Shown piece after piece: positions 18,384 to 25,994 of a stretch of DNA of 64,000 bases; positions within the stretch are counted from its first letter, which is position 1; each line of letters opens with the position of its first letter. A program made the translations under genes and the position numbers. A model generated the notes under the pieces. That model did no database searches and was not told where the DNA came from. It saw nothing but the letters and a program-made list of their open reading frames with translations. The stretch is from an uncultured Caldilineales bacterium (GTDB lineage: Bacteria; Chloroflexota; Anaerolineae; JAAEKA01). The stretch lies in assembly GCA_937907455.1 (NCBI GenBank), contig CALESQ010000013.1:62001-126000 (forward strand), given 5' to 3'.

Positions 18384-19811
18384 ATGTCTGGCGTAGTCCT
18401 TATCTTCACTCTGCCGCTGTTGGCTGCCGTGCTGGTTTACCTGTTGCGGCGCTGGCCTTTGCCTTCTGCCCTGCTGGCTGGTGTTTCAGCCCTGGCGTTG
18501 GGCTTGTTGCTGTGGCGTTGGCCCAACGATCAATCGGTGCTTTTCCTGGGACGGGTGATCGTGGTTAACCGCCCGGTGATTCTGTTCGGTCAGACCTTTG
18601 CGATGCAGCCCAGCGCGCAATGGGTACTGGGTATGCTCAGTCTGACGCTGGTGGGTGTGTACCTGGGCGCCTGGCGTATTTCGCAGGGACGCACCTTTTT
18701 TCCCTTTGGCCTGGGCTTGCTGACTTTGTTTGGCGCGGCGCTGACGCTGCAATCTGCCTGGAATGCACCCATTTTGTTGGCTGCATTGGTTGCTGTGGGC
18801 GCCTTTGTAGTGCAGGCCGGACGCCAGGGAACCACCCGTGGCGCTACGCGCTTGCTATGGCTGCCGGTGCTGGTGATTCCACTCTTTTTGCTGGCTTCAT
18901 GGTTTGCAGGACAAGCTGCGCTGGACGCGGAGAACGGGCAACTGCTGCAACAGGCCGGCCAGCTTGCCAGCTTTGGCTTGCTGATTCTGCTGGCACCGTG
19001 GCCGCTGCACGGCAGCGCCGTCAGCCTGGGTGAGGAAGCGCCTCCACTGGTGGCGGCGTGGTTGCTTGCTGCGTTGTCTGCTGCTGCGATCACCCTGCTG
19101 CAAAGTCTGTTGGTGCAGTACGAATGGCTGCAAAGTGCTACCTTGTTTTACACCCTGCCTGCGCTGCGCCTAGGTGAATTGCTGTTGTACGGCGGCATGG
19201 CCACCTGCCTGTGGGCAGGGATGGCTGCGGCGGTGCAAAACACGCTCAGCCGCCTGTGGAGCTATGCCGCCTTGTTTGCCTATGGCACGGTGCTGATCTC
19301 GATTGGCCTGGGTGCGCGCGGTTCGTGGGCCTTGGTCTGGCTGCTGATGTTTGCGCGCACCACCGGCCTGGTGGCTTCGGCTTTTGGCTTGGCGGCTATC
19401 CGCCAGCGTGCTGGTGGCTCAACCAGCTTCGAGGCGGTGCAGGGGGTGGGAACTCGCTTGCCCTGGACCACCGCTGTTTATCTAATCGGCCTACTCAGCC
19501 TGGCCGGTATGCCGCTCACAGCAGGGTTTGCCGGTCAGTGGGCCTTGTTGCAGGCGCTGGGCAGCCAGGATTGGTTACAGGCAGTGGTGGTGCTGGCAGG
19601 CGCGCTGGGTTTGATCGTGGGCTTGATCCGTGCTTTGAGCGCCCTGTTGGGGCCGTTGCGTAACCTGCTGCTGCAACGTGAAGAGCGACTGATGGTGTGG
19701 CTGGCCGGGGTTGCTTTGTTGGCAGTGCTGCTGCCGGCACTGTTGCCCACGGTGTGGCTGCGCCCGCTCAGCGCAGCAGTGGCGGCATTTAGCGCGGGCA
19801 GTGGCCTATAA
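18384..19811 (+). CDS. Divergent NuoN/NuoM- or HyfF-like membrane protein
   Basis: The 475-residue protein has about 14 membrane helices. LIGLLSLAGMPLTAGFAGQW (around residue 365) is the typical late-helix signature of NuoN/NuoM/MrpD proteins. The helix-7 position reads LILLAPWPLHG, so the PLH part is kept but the channel Lys is absent. This suggests altered or lost proton translocation. It follows the HyfE-like gene by 44 bases and ends the cassette. A scaffold or carbon- or ion-transport partner role is conceivable. Confidence 0.62.
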   Translation: MSGVVLIFTLPLLAAVLVYLLRRWPLPSALLAGVSALALGLLLWRWPNDQSVLFLGRVIVVNRPVILFGQTFAMQPSAQWVLGMLSLTLVGVYLGAWRISQGRTFFPFGLGLLTLFGAALTLQSAWNAPILLAALVAVGAFVVQAGRQGTTRGATRLLWLPVLVIPLFLLASWFAGQAALDAENGQLLQQAGQLASFGLLILLAPWPLHGSAVSLGEEAPPLVAAWLLAALSAAAITLLQSLLVQYEWLQSATLFYTLPALRLGELLLYGGMATCLWAGMAAAVQNTLSRLWSYAALFAYGTVLISIGLGARGSWALVWLLMFARTTGLVASAFGLAAIRQRAGGSTSFEAVQGVGTRLPWTTAVYLIGLLSLAGMPLTAGFAGQWALLQALGSQDWLQAVVVLAGALGLIVGLIRALSALLGPLRNLLLQREERLMVWLAGVALLAVLLPALLPTVWLRPLSAAVAAFSAGSGL

Positions 19812-19845
19812 ATGCTGCAAAACACTATCTTCCTGTCAAGCTTGA

Positions 19846-19875
19846 TAGCTTTTGGAAGGTAACTTTTGCTATACT
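19846..19875 (+). promoter_or_regulatory. Mevalonate promoter motif, copy 1
   Basis: The element starts TAGCTTTTGG (19846-19855) and ends with an extended -10, TGC TATACT (19867-19875). The same 30-bp arrangement, 23 of 30 bases identical, precedes the DUF35 gene at 23913-23942. Confidence 0.55.
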
Positions 19876-19904
19876 AAAGCCATAGTCAAAAAGAACGCAA
19901 CGCT

Positions 19905-19933
19905 CCTGCACCCGGTGGTGCAGGACGTTTTTT
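19905..19933 (+). terminator. Terminator-like hairpin overlapping the hmgR ribosome site
   Basis: CCTGCACC and GGTGCAGG form a perfect 8-bp stem with a CGGT loop, followed by ACG and six T. It has intrinsic-terminator form but sits between the promoter at 19870 and the hmgR start. The only Shine-Dalgarno-like AGGA (19922-19925) is in the 3' arm. It may be an attenuator or a translational lock; termination of the upstream membrane operon is the plainer reading. Confidence 0.55.
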
Positions 19934-21115
19934 GTGTATGCCATGAAACAACGATCTACTTCACGTTTAGCCGGTTTTTATCAGCAATCACTTAGCGAAC
20001 GCCGTGCTGCCCTGGCTCGTTGGGCTGACCTGGACGCGGCGCAATTGGCTGTTCTGGATGGTGGTCTTGCGCTTGATCAGGCTGATCGTATGGTGGAGAA
20101 CGCGTTGGGGCTGTTTGCCCTGCCCATCGGCCTGGCGGTGAACTTTCAGGTGAACGGCCGAGATTTGTTGGTGCCCATGGTGGTGGAAGAGCCTTCTGTG
20201 ATTGCCGCAGCCAGCAACGCGGCACGCCTGGCACGTGCTGGTGGTGGCTTTCAGGCAGGCAGCAGCGAGCCGGTGATGATCGGCCAGGTGCAATTGTTGG
20301 ATGTGCCTGATCCCGCGGCGGCCGCCGCGGCTGTGCTGGCTGCACAGGATACATTGGCTGCGCTGATCAATCCGCTGCATCCTTCGATTCTGCGTGCTGG
20401 CGGCGGTCTGCGCGGGGTTGAAGTGCGTCATCTGGCGACAACACCTGTCGGGCCGATGACTATTGTGCATCTGTTGCTGGATTGCCGCGATGCTATGGGA
20501 GCCAACGCTGTGAATACCGCTGCAGAAGCCGCGGCACCGCTGCTGGAGCAGCTTACCGGGGGCCGCGCCAACCTGCGTATTCTCAGCAATCTCAGCGACC
20601 GGCGGTTGGCTTGGGCTGCATGCCGCATTCCAGCCGCGGCGCTGGGTGCCAATGGCGTAGCCGTGGCGCAGGGCATTGCCGCAGCCAACGCCTTTGCCTG
20701 GGCCGATCCCTACCGCGCGGCCACGCACAACAAGGGCATTATGAATGGCATTGATCCGGTGGCAATTGCCACCGGCAATGATTGGCGCGCGCTGGAGGCT
20801 GGCGCCCATGCCTATGCTGCGCGTGATGGGCAATATCGCAGCCTTACCGATTGGCGCGTAGAGGCAGATGAACAGGAAGCGGCTGTGCTGGTGGGTGCTA
20901 TCGAGTTGCCGCTGGCTGTGGGTATTGTGGGCGGCGCTACCAAAGTGCATCCCACGGCGCAACTGGCGCTTGAGGTGCTGGGTGTGCAATCGGCCCGTGA
21001 GCTGGCCGAGGTGATGGCGGCTGTTGGGCTGGCGCAGAATCTGGCTGCACTGCGCGCGCTGGCTGCTGAGGGCATTCAGCACGGCCACATGACCCTGCAC
21101 GCGCGCAAAACCTAG
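19934..21115 (+). CDS. class II 3-hydroxy-3-methylglutaryl-CoA reductase
   Basis: The 393-residue enzyme reduces HMG-CoA to mevalonate (or acts in reverse). ENALGLFALPIGLAVNF near 55, VVEEPSVIAAAS near 84 with the catalytic Glu, DAMGANAVNTAAE near 186, and THNKGIMNG near 265 with the catalytic Lys are all seen. The C-terminal GHMTLHAR holds the mobile His. Class II enzymes include both degradative and biosynthetic forms. The adjacent HMG-CoA synthase and thiolase favour isoprenoid synthesis. The start is GTG 19934, with AGGA 8 bases upstream. ATG 19943 is an alternative. Confidence 0.93.
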   Translation: MYAMKQRSTSRLAGFYQQSLSERRAALARWADLDAAQLAVLDGGLALDQADRMVENALGLFALPIGLAVNFQVNGRDLLVPMVVEEPSVIAAASNAARLARAGGGFQAGSSEPVMIGQVQLLDVPDPAAAAAAVLAAQDTLAALINPLHPSILRAGGGLRGVEVRHLATTPVGPMTIVHLLLDCRDAMGANAVNTAAEAAAPLLEQLTGGRANLRILSNLSDRRLAWAACRIPAAALGANGVAVAQGIAAANAFAWADPYRAATHNKGIMNGIDPVAIATGNDWRALEAGAHAYAARDGQYRSLTDWRVEADEQEAAVLVGAIELPLAVGIVGGATKVHPTAQLALEVLGVQSARELAEVMAAVGLAQNLAALRALAAEGIQHGHMTLHARKT

Positions 21116-21132
21116 CTGGATTGGCGCAAGGC

Positions 21133-21237
21133 CCTTCCGCTGCGGCTGGTCTCCCTTCCGCTGCGGCCGGCCTTCCTTCCGCTGCGGCCGGTCTTCCTTC
21201 CGCTGCGGCCGGTCTTCCTTCCGCTGCGGCCGGTCTC
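21133..21237 (+). repeat. 21-bp tandem repeat, five units
   Basis: CCTTCCGCTGCGG recurs at 21133, 21154, 21175, 21196 and 21217 with an exact 21-bp period. Each unit completes as GGCCGGTCT or a close variant. It fills the spacer after hmgR. A second block of three units is at 21322-21384. The whole 21116-21502 stretch shows no credible gene. Confidence 0.9.
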
Positions 21238-21309
21238 CAGACCGAGTCCGCAGGCGCACTGGCTCGGTCTGGAGATTGGGAACCATCCCGCAGGGACCGG
21301 CCAGAGCAA
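21232..21309 (+). repeat. 78-bp hairpin repeat with family A core, copy 1
   Basis: CTCCAGACCGAG and CTCGGTCTGGAG form a perfect 12-bp stem. The family A core GGAGATTGGGAACCATCCC and AGGGACCGGCC follows. The whole 78 bp is repeated at 21379-21456. Confidence 0.85.
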
Positions 21310-21321
21310 ACGGCCAGTCTC

Positions 21322-21384
21322 CCTTCCGCTGCGGCCGGTCTCCCTTCCGCTGCGGCCGGTCTCCCTTCCGCTGCGGCCGGTCTC
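21322..21384 (+). repeat. 21-bp tandem repeat, second block of three units
   Basis: The same CCTTCCGCTGCGG units start at 21322, 21343 and 21364, again with a period of exactly 21. The block leads into the second copy of the 78-bp hairpin repeat. Confidence 0.9.
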
Positions 21385-21456
21385 CAGACCGAGTCCGCAC
21401 GCGTACTGGCTCGGTCTGGAGATTGGGAACCATCCCGCAGGGACCGGCCAGAGCAA
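21379..21456 (+). repeat. 78-bp hairpin repeat with family A core, copy 2
   Basis: This copy is identical to 21232-21309 except for two bases in the hairpin loop. Block plus hairpin are thus duplicated as a compound unit in front of the HMG-CoA synthase gene. Confidence 0.85.
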
Positions 21457-21502
21457 GGCCAGAGACCGGCCAGAATGCTAACAAGTCTTTTTTGGAGTTT
21501 TT

Positions 21503-22576
21503 ATGGTTTCTCCTAACGATTCCGTGTTGTTGCGCCCAGACCGTGCGGTGGGCATTGTAGGTTATGGCGCTTATGTGCCGCGCTATCGCCTGCCCGCGCG
21601 TGAGGTGGCCCGCGTGTGGAGTGGTCGCGATGCCGAGCTGCCTATCAAAGAAAAAGCGGTGGCCGGTTTGGATGAAGATACGGCCACCATGTCCATTGAG
21701 GCGGCACGCAACGCGTTGGCGCGGGCACAGATTGACCCCAAACGCATTCGCGCGGTGTGGGTGGGCAGTGAATCGCATCCCTATGCGGTGAAGCCCACCT
21801 CGACTATTGTGGCTGAGGCGCTGGATATTGTGCCGCTGACGCAGGCCGGTGACTGGGAATTCGCCTGCAAGGCTGGCACCGAGGCGATGCAGGCAGCTAT
21901 TGCCTTTGTCGGCTCTGGTATGGCTCCCTATGCCATGAGCATCGGCATGGATACGGCGCAGGGGCGCCCCGGTGATGCGCTGGAGTATACCGCAGCCGCA
22001 GGTGGCGCGGCCTTCATCCTGGGCGCAGCCGAGGAGAGCCTGGCACGCATTGAGGCTTCGCTGTCCTATGTCACCGACACGCCCGACTTCTGGCGGCGTG
22101 CCCACGCGCATTACCCCAGCCACGGGCAGCGTTTCACCGGCGAACCGGCTTATTTTCATCACGTCAGCAGTGCCGCACAGTTGATGCTGGACGAACTGGG
22201 GCGCAAGGCGGCTGATTATCGCTACATTGTGCCGCATCAGCCCAACAGCAAGTTTCCGCAGCGTGTAGCGAAACAGTTGGGCTTTAAACCAGAGCAATAT
22301 CAAACCGGCCTGCTGGTGGGGCGCATTGGCAACACCTATGCCGGGTCGTCGCTGATTGGCCTGAGCGCGGTGCTGGATGAGGCCCAGCCCGGCGACCGTA
22401 TTCTGGTGGTGTCCTTCGGTTCGGGCGCGGGCAGCGATGCCTTTTCGCTGGAAGTGACGGAGCGCATCGGCGCGGCGCGCCGGCGCGCTCTGCTCACCGG
22501 GGACTACATCGCCCGCCGTGTGGAGATTGACTATGCCACCTACGCCCGCATGCGCGGAAAAATGGTGATGAAGTAG
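21503..22576 (+). CDS. archaeal-type hydroxymethylglutaryl-CoA synthase
   Basis: The 357-residue thiolase-fold enzyme condenses acetoacetyl-CoA with acetyl-CoA to HMG-CoA. The nucleophile is C122 in [11 protein letters not shown], and the histidine is in [11 protein letters not shown] near 243. [14 protein letters not shown] opens the fold, and [15 protein letters not shown] is near 270. The length and the lack of a eukaryotic-type C-terminal half match the archaeal subgroup. A GGAG lies 5 bases before the ATG. It is followed by the thiolase and DUF35 genes, the set that forms a substrate-channelling complex in archaea. Confidence 0.93.
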   Translation: MVSPNDSVLLRPDRAVGIVGYGAYVPRYRLPAREVARVWSGRDAELPIKEKAVAGLDEDTATMSIEAARNALARAQIDPKRIRAVWVGSESHPYAVKPTSTIVAEALDIVPLTQAGDWEFACKAGTEAMQAAIAFVGSGMAPYAMSIGMDTAQGRPGDALEYTAAAGGAAFILGAAEESLARIEASLSYVTDTPDFWRRAHAHYPSHGQRFTGEPAYFHHVSSAAQLMLDELGRKAADYRYIVPHQPNSKFPQRVAKQLGFKPEQYQTGLLVGRIGNTYAGSSLIGLSAVLDEAQPGDRILVVSFGSGAGSDAFSLEVTERIGAARRRALLTGDYIARRVEIDYATYARMRGKMVMK

Positions 22577-22699
22577 ATAGAGAACGGTACATTGGTGGAT
22601 TGGTAAACTGGTAGACTGAAATTTGGTATGACAAGACGTACCCAATTATCGGTTCCTAATCTGCCGATCCCCGTTACTGGCTTTTCTCAGGAGAAAACT

Positions 22700-23860
22700 A
22701 TGCGATCTGTTTATATCGCCGGTATGGGTCAGACGCCGGTGGGTGAGCAGTGGGAACGCTCGCTGCGTCACATTGCTCACGATGCCATTATTCCTGCAAT
22801 ACGCGATGCGGCTATCAGCCGGGCCGATGCCTTGTATGTAGGCAACATGCTTTCTGGGGATCTGGTGGATCAAGAGCATCTGGGCGCGCTGGTGGCTGAC
22901 TTTGTAGGCCTGCGTGGCATTGAGGCTTATAAAATTGAAGCGGCCTGTGGCTCAGGGGGCGCGGCGTTGCGCACCGGCTACATGGCGGTGGCCGGTGGAC
23001 TGCATGATGTGGTGATTGTGGCCGGTGTGGAAAAAATGACCGATACCATGGGCCGAGATACCACGGCCGGGCTCGCAATGGCTGCTGATCAGGAATACGA
23101 GGCCGCCGAGGGTGTCAGTTTTGTCGCCCTGAACGCGCTGCTGATGCGGCGCTACCTGTATGAATACGATATTCCCTACGGCGCGTTCGGCCATTTCGCT
23201 GTAAATGCCCACAAGAATGCCCTGGGCAACCCCAATGCCATGTTTCATCAACCGGTGACGCTGGAGGGTTATCGCAAGGCTACGATGATTGCTGACCCTA
23301 TCAATCTGATGGACAGCTCGCCGATCTGTGATGGCGCTGCCGCGGTGGTGTTGGTGTCTGAGGACTATGCCCGTGCTCTGGCTAACGGCCGGCGTCCAGT
23401 GCGCATTGCGGCTTCAACAGTAGCTACCGATAGTCTGGCTGTCCATGATCGTCGCGATCCGCTATGGCTGGAGGCGGCCTATCTCAGCAGCCGCAAGGCC
23501 TATGCTCAGGCAGGCATTAGCCAGACTGATATTGATCTGTTTGAAGTACACGATGCTTTTACCATCATGGCTGCATTGTCGTTGGAGGCCAACGGCTTTG
23601 CTGAGCGCGGTCGGGGCGTGCGCCTGGCCGAAGAGGGCGAGATCGCACTGACAGGGCGCTTGCCGATTGCTACCATGGGTGGGCTGAAGGCGCGTGGGCA
23701 TCCAGTGGGCGCGACCGGCGTCTATCAGGTGGTAGAGGCTGCACTGCAATTGCAGGGGCTGGCCGGTGTCGACCAGGTGGCCAATGCGGATATTGCCATG
23801 ACGCAGAACATCGGTGGCAGCGGTGCTACCGTCATCACCCATGTGTTGATGGGTGAATAA
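22700..23860 (+). CDS. archaeal-type acetoacetyl-CoA thiolase
   Basis: The 386-residue protein starts at ATG 22700 after an AGGAG site; the longer frame upstream lies in spacer sequence. Acyl-accepting C83 is in EAACGSGGAAL. VHDAFTIMAALS is near 285, and GGLKARGHPVGATG near 335 gives the second catalytic His. This SCP2-thiolase-like subgroup condenses two acetyl-CoA in the archaeal mevalonate route. Its tight partner is the HMG-CoA synthase encoded upstream, bridged by the DUF35 protein encoded downstream. No second active-site Cys near the C-terminus is evident, as is common in this subgroup. Confidence 0.9.
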   Translation: MRSVYIAGMGQTPVGEQWERSLRHIAHDAIIPAIRDAAISRADALYVGNMLSGDLVDQEHLGALVADFVGLRGIEAYKIEAACGSGGAALRTGYMAVAGGLHDVVIVAGVEKMTDTMGRDTTAGLAMAADQEYEAAEGVSFVALNALLMRRYLYEYDIPYGAFGHFAVNAHKNALGNPNAMFHQPVTLEGYRKATMIADPINLMDSSPICDGAAAVVLVSEDYARALANGRRPVRIAASTVATDSLAVHDRRDPLWLEAAYLSSRKAYAQAGISQTDIDLFEVHDAFTIMAALSLEANGFAERGRGVRLAEEGEIALTGRLPIATMGGLKARGHPVGATGVYQVVEAALQLQGLAGVDQVANADIAMTQNIGGSGATVITHVLMGE

Positions 23861-23866
23861 GACTGT

Positions 23867-23921
23867 CAAAAGCTACCATTTGCCTTTGTCAGGCGGCTAA
23901 CAGCCGATTTGGTAGCTTTTG
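23867..23921 (+). promoter_or_regulatory. Nested inverted repeats between thiolase and DUF35 genes
   Basis: CAAAAGCTACCA (23867-23878) and TGGTAGCTTTTG (23910-23921) are perfect complements. Inside them lies a second hairpin, CGGCT-AAC-AGCCG (23894-23906). The right arm overlaps the promoter motif starting at 23913. It could terminate the thiolase transcript or serve as an operator. Confidence 0.5.
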
Positions 23922-23942
23922 GCACGGCAACTGTGCTACAAT
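23913..23942 (+). promoter_or_regulatory. Mevalonate promoter motif, copy 2
   Basis: TAGCTTTTGG (23913-23922) with an extended -10, TGC TACAAT (23934-23942), has the same spacing as the motif before hmgR at 19846-19875. Confidence 0.55.
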
Positions 23943-23985
23943 CGCCGTGATCAAGATAAGCCTGACACTCTGAAGGAGTTTTTCT

Positions 23986-24396
23986 ATGTCAGTTGCACGA
24001 ACCTGGCGCACCCGCAAGCAACGCTATGCCCTGGTGGGTGAACGCTGTGACTATTGCCATAATGCTATTTTCCCTCCGCGTGATGTTTGCCCACACTGTG
24101 CGGAGCCTGCGCAAAAAGAATTCGCCCTAAGCGGCCGCGGCACGGTGTATTCCTACACCACGGTGTTCGATCCGCCCACCGGTTTCGAGGCTTATGCCCC
24201 CTATCCGGTGGCGTTGGTGAAACTGGACGAAGGTCCGATGATCACCGCTCAGTTGACCGATGTGACCAGTGAAGAGATTAGGATCGGTATGCCGGTGGAA
24301 ATGGTCACCCGTAAGTTGAGCGAGCAGGGCGATGAAGGTGTGATCATCTACAGTTATAAGTTCCGCCCCGCCTTCGAGCAGCGGCTGGCCGCCTAG
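23986..24396 (+). CDS. DUF35 zinc-ribbon/OB-fold protein of the thiolase-HMGCS complex
   Basis: The 136-residue protein has a rubredoxin-like zinc ribbon with C21, C24, C35 and C38 (CDYC and CPHC). An OB fold (about 45-125) contains GTVYSYTTVFDPPTG and YPVALVKLDEGPM. In archaea this family joins HMG-CoA synthase and thiolase and channels acetoacetyl-CoA. Genomic order here (HMGCS, thiolase, DUF35) supports the same role. AAGGAG lies about 8 bases before the ATG. It has its own promoter motif and a strong terminator downstream. Confidence 0.9.
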   Translation: MSVARTWRTRKQRYALVGERCDYCHNAIFPPRDVCPHCAEPAQKEFALSGRGTVYSYTTVFDPPTGFEAYAPYPVALVKLDEGPMITAQLTDVTSEEIRIGMPVEMVTRKLSEQGDEGVIIYSYKFRPAFEQRLAA

Positions 24397-24450
24397 CCTG
24401 GTCGCGTGTTGTTGCCTTTGTCGCTTGAAGCGGCAATGTCATCTACATTT

Positions 24451-24480
24451 AAACAACCCGCCGTTGTCGGCGGGTTGTTT
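24451..24480 (+). terminator. Intrinsic terminator after the DUF35 gene
   Basis: AAACAACCCGCCG and CGGCGGGTTGTTT form a perfect 13-bp stem with a TTGT loop and end in a run of T. It closes the mevalonate gene group and may also serve the convergent acetyltransferase gene. Confidence 0.88.
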
Positions 24481-24546
24481 TAGTTGTGCTTCTTAGCCTC
24501 GTGTTTCGGAACAACTTTGCGCTTGGGCCGGTATTCTTACAGGCAT

Positions 24547-25551
24547 TTACAGTTTGCGGCGCATAGCCAGGTGATTGCGCAGCACGCGAAAGCCCGCCGT
24601 AGACAACGCCTCGAGCAGTTGCGGATGCTCACCGGAATGTTCAATACGCACCGGCCAGCGGGGATAATCATGCAGAAAGGCGAGCAGGTGGGCAAGCAGC
24701 AGCGCTTCCATCTGGCCACGCAGTGCGGGGTGCAGGGTGATGCCAATGCGATGTATGCCATCCCAGCGTCGCGCATCCACCTCAAGCCAGGCGGCCAGTC
24801 CGCCGTGCGCGCCATCCAGTACCCAGCGCCGTACGCGGTTGCGTCCGGCCAGCTCCCACAACTTTTCAGTGATGCGACTTTCTGTTACCTGCATGTAGTC
24901 GTGTGAGCGGATGGGACGCCACCACTGAGCGAACTCGCTGCGGCCGCTTGCTTCCAGCACATAGCGCGCCTGCCATTCGCTGTGATGATAGGCACGCAAA
25001 CCGGGGATTGGCTGGGCCGGTGATGTAGACGAAGCTACCTGATCAAGCTGCAAAGTCAACTCTTCGGTGAGCGGCTGAAAGCCCAGATGCTGGTACAGCG
25101 CCAGCGCGGGGGGGTTGTCATTGCGCACCTGCAATACAGCCCATGAGCCATGTTGCTCTTCAATGCGCGCCAGGGCTGCCTCCATCAAGGTGCGGCCAAT
25201 GCCGCGGCCGCGCCAAGCTCTATCCACGGCTACGTTGGCGATTTGCCAGCGACCGCCGTAGCTGTCACCTCGCTGCAAGGTGATGTTGCCCACCACGCGG
25301 CCATCGGCCTGCCAGACAAAGCCGCCCAACACATCGTGCAAATAGGGGTCTGAGCGCGCCAGCCATTGGGTAAATGGCCCCATGCGGGCTAAGGCGCGCA
25401 GATCTTGCAGCGAGCGGCGACCGGATGGTTCCAGTTCACCGGCAAACGCTTCTTCGATTAAATCGGCGACCTGTGCCAGATCGCGCAGGGGATCAATGGG
25501 GCGCAGGCCGTCGGCGCTGACAGAGGAGTTTAGGGTTAGTTGCGCGCTCAT
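24547..25551 (-). CDS. GNAT acetyltransferase with two GNAT-like domains
   Basis: The 334-residue protein has a well-formed N-terminal GNAT domain. The acetyl-CoA loop is RAWRGRGIGRTLMEAAL near 105-120, followed by VRNDNPPALALYQHLGFQPL. A second, more degenerate GNAT-like half spans about 185-334 (LHPALRGQMEALLLAHLL). Duplicated GNAT proteins acetylate amines or small molecules; the substrate cannot be named. It is convergent with the DUF35 gene. The spacer upstream holds a MITE-like element. Confidence 0.82.
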   Translation of the reverse strand: MSAQLTLNSSVSADGLRPIDPLRDLAQVADLIEEAFAGELEPSGRRSLQDLRALARMGPFTQWLARSDPYLHDVLGGFVWQADGRVVGNITLQRGDSYGGRWQIANVAVDRAWRGRGIGRTLMEAALARIEEQHGSWAVLQVRNDNPPALALYQHLGFQPLTEELTLQLDQVASSTSPAQPIPGLRAYHHSEWQARYVLEASGRSEFAQWWRPIRSHDYMQVTESRITEKLWELAGRNRVRRWVLDGAHGGLAAWLEVDARRWDGIHRIGITLHPALRGQMEALLLAHLLAFLHDYPRWPVRIEHSGEHPQLLEALSTAGFRVLRNHLAMRRKL

Positions 25552-25604
25552 GGTTGCACGCGATTATAGCATAAGCAAGGCAGGTGAGGAAGGGGTTGTG
25601 CACG

Positions 25605-25850
25605 GAGGTTGTGTACGGATTTCGGTTGAAATTGCGAGCGAGGCGGAATCCGAGTAAGGTATAGGGTGCAAACCAAGAACCTGAAAGGAGACCGCCTCGT
25701 ATGGCAAGCATACTACCAGAACGACGATCTGTCAATGGACGAGCCTATCATTCCGACGCCGGTCTGCAAGCTATACTCGCCCATGAAGCTCATGCGTTTA
25801 ACCATTCACAAACACCGAACTGAATTTCAACCGAAAGTCATACATTACCC
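25605..25850. mobile_element. MITE-like element, TTTCGGTTGAA termini (copy 2)
   Basis: This ~246-bp element lies between GTGTACGGATTTCGGTTGAA on the left and AATGTATGACTTTCGGTTGA read from the right. It contains a ribosome site and a 40-codon frame that stops at the right terminus, so it looks like an internally deleted insertion sequence. Its ends are shared with 15754-15922. Confidence 0.62.
25701..25823 (+). pseudogene. 40-residue N-terminal stub inside the MITE-like element
   Basis: ATG at 25701 follows AAAGGAG with good spacing. The frame reads MASILPERRSVNGRAYHSDA and further, ending at the TGA that begins the right terminal repeat. Such a start-codon stub fused to a terminal repeat is what an internal deletion of a transposase gene would leave. 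No family can be named from 40 residues. Confidence 0.4.
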
Positions 25851-25994
25851 AGGCAGCACAGGTAGAAGTTAACCGCAACACACTTTGACTATTTTCACAG
25901 CTACGAGGATAATCGTCTGGTATCGCCACTTATCAGGCTCGCCAATTGTTGGCGCTGTCCTGTGTGATCCTGTTTATCACCCGGAGAGATTACC

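Noticed and set aside
21121..21516. Open frame encoding LPSAAAG heptads
   Set aside because: It is produced by the 21-bp repeat, which keeps all frames open. There is no ribosome site and it runs into the HMG-CoA synthase start.
19988..22645. 885-codon open frame on the minus strand
   Set aside because: It is antisense to HMG-CoA reductase and HMG-CoA synthase and crosses the tandem repeats; its product is His/Gln/Arg-rich, as expected from a GC-biased shadow frame.
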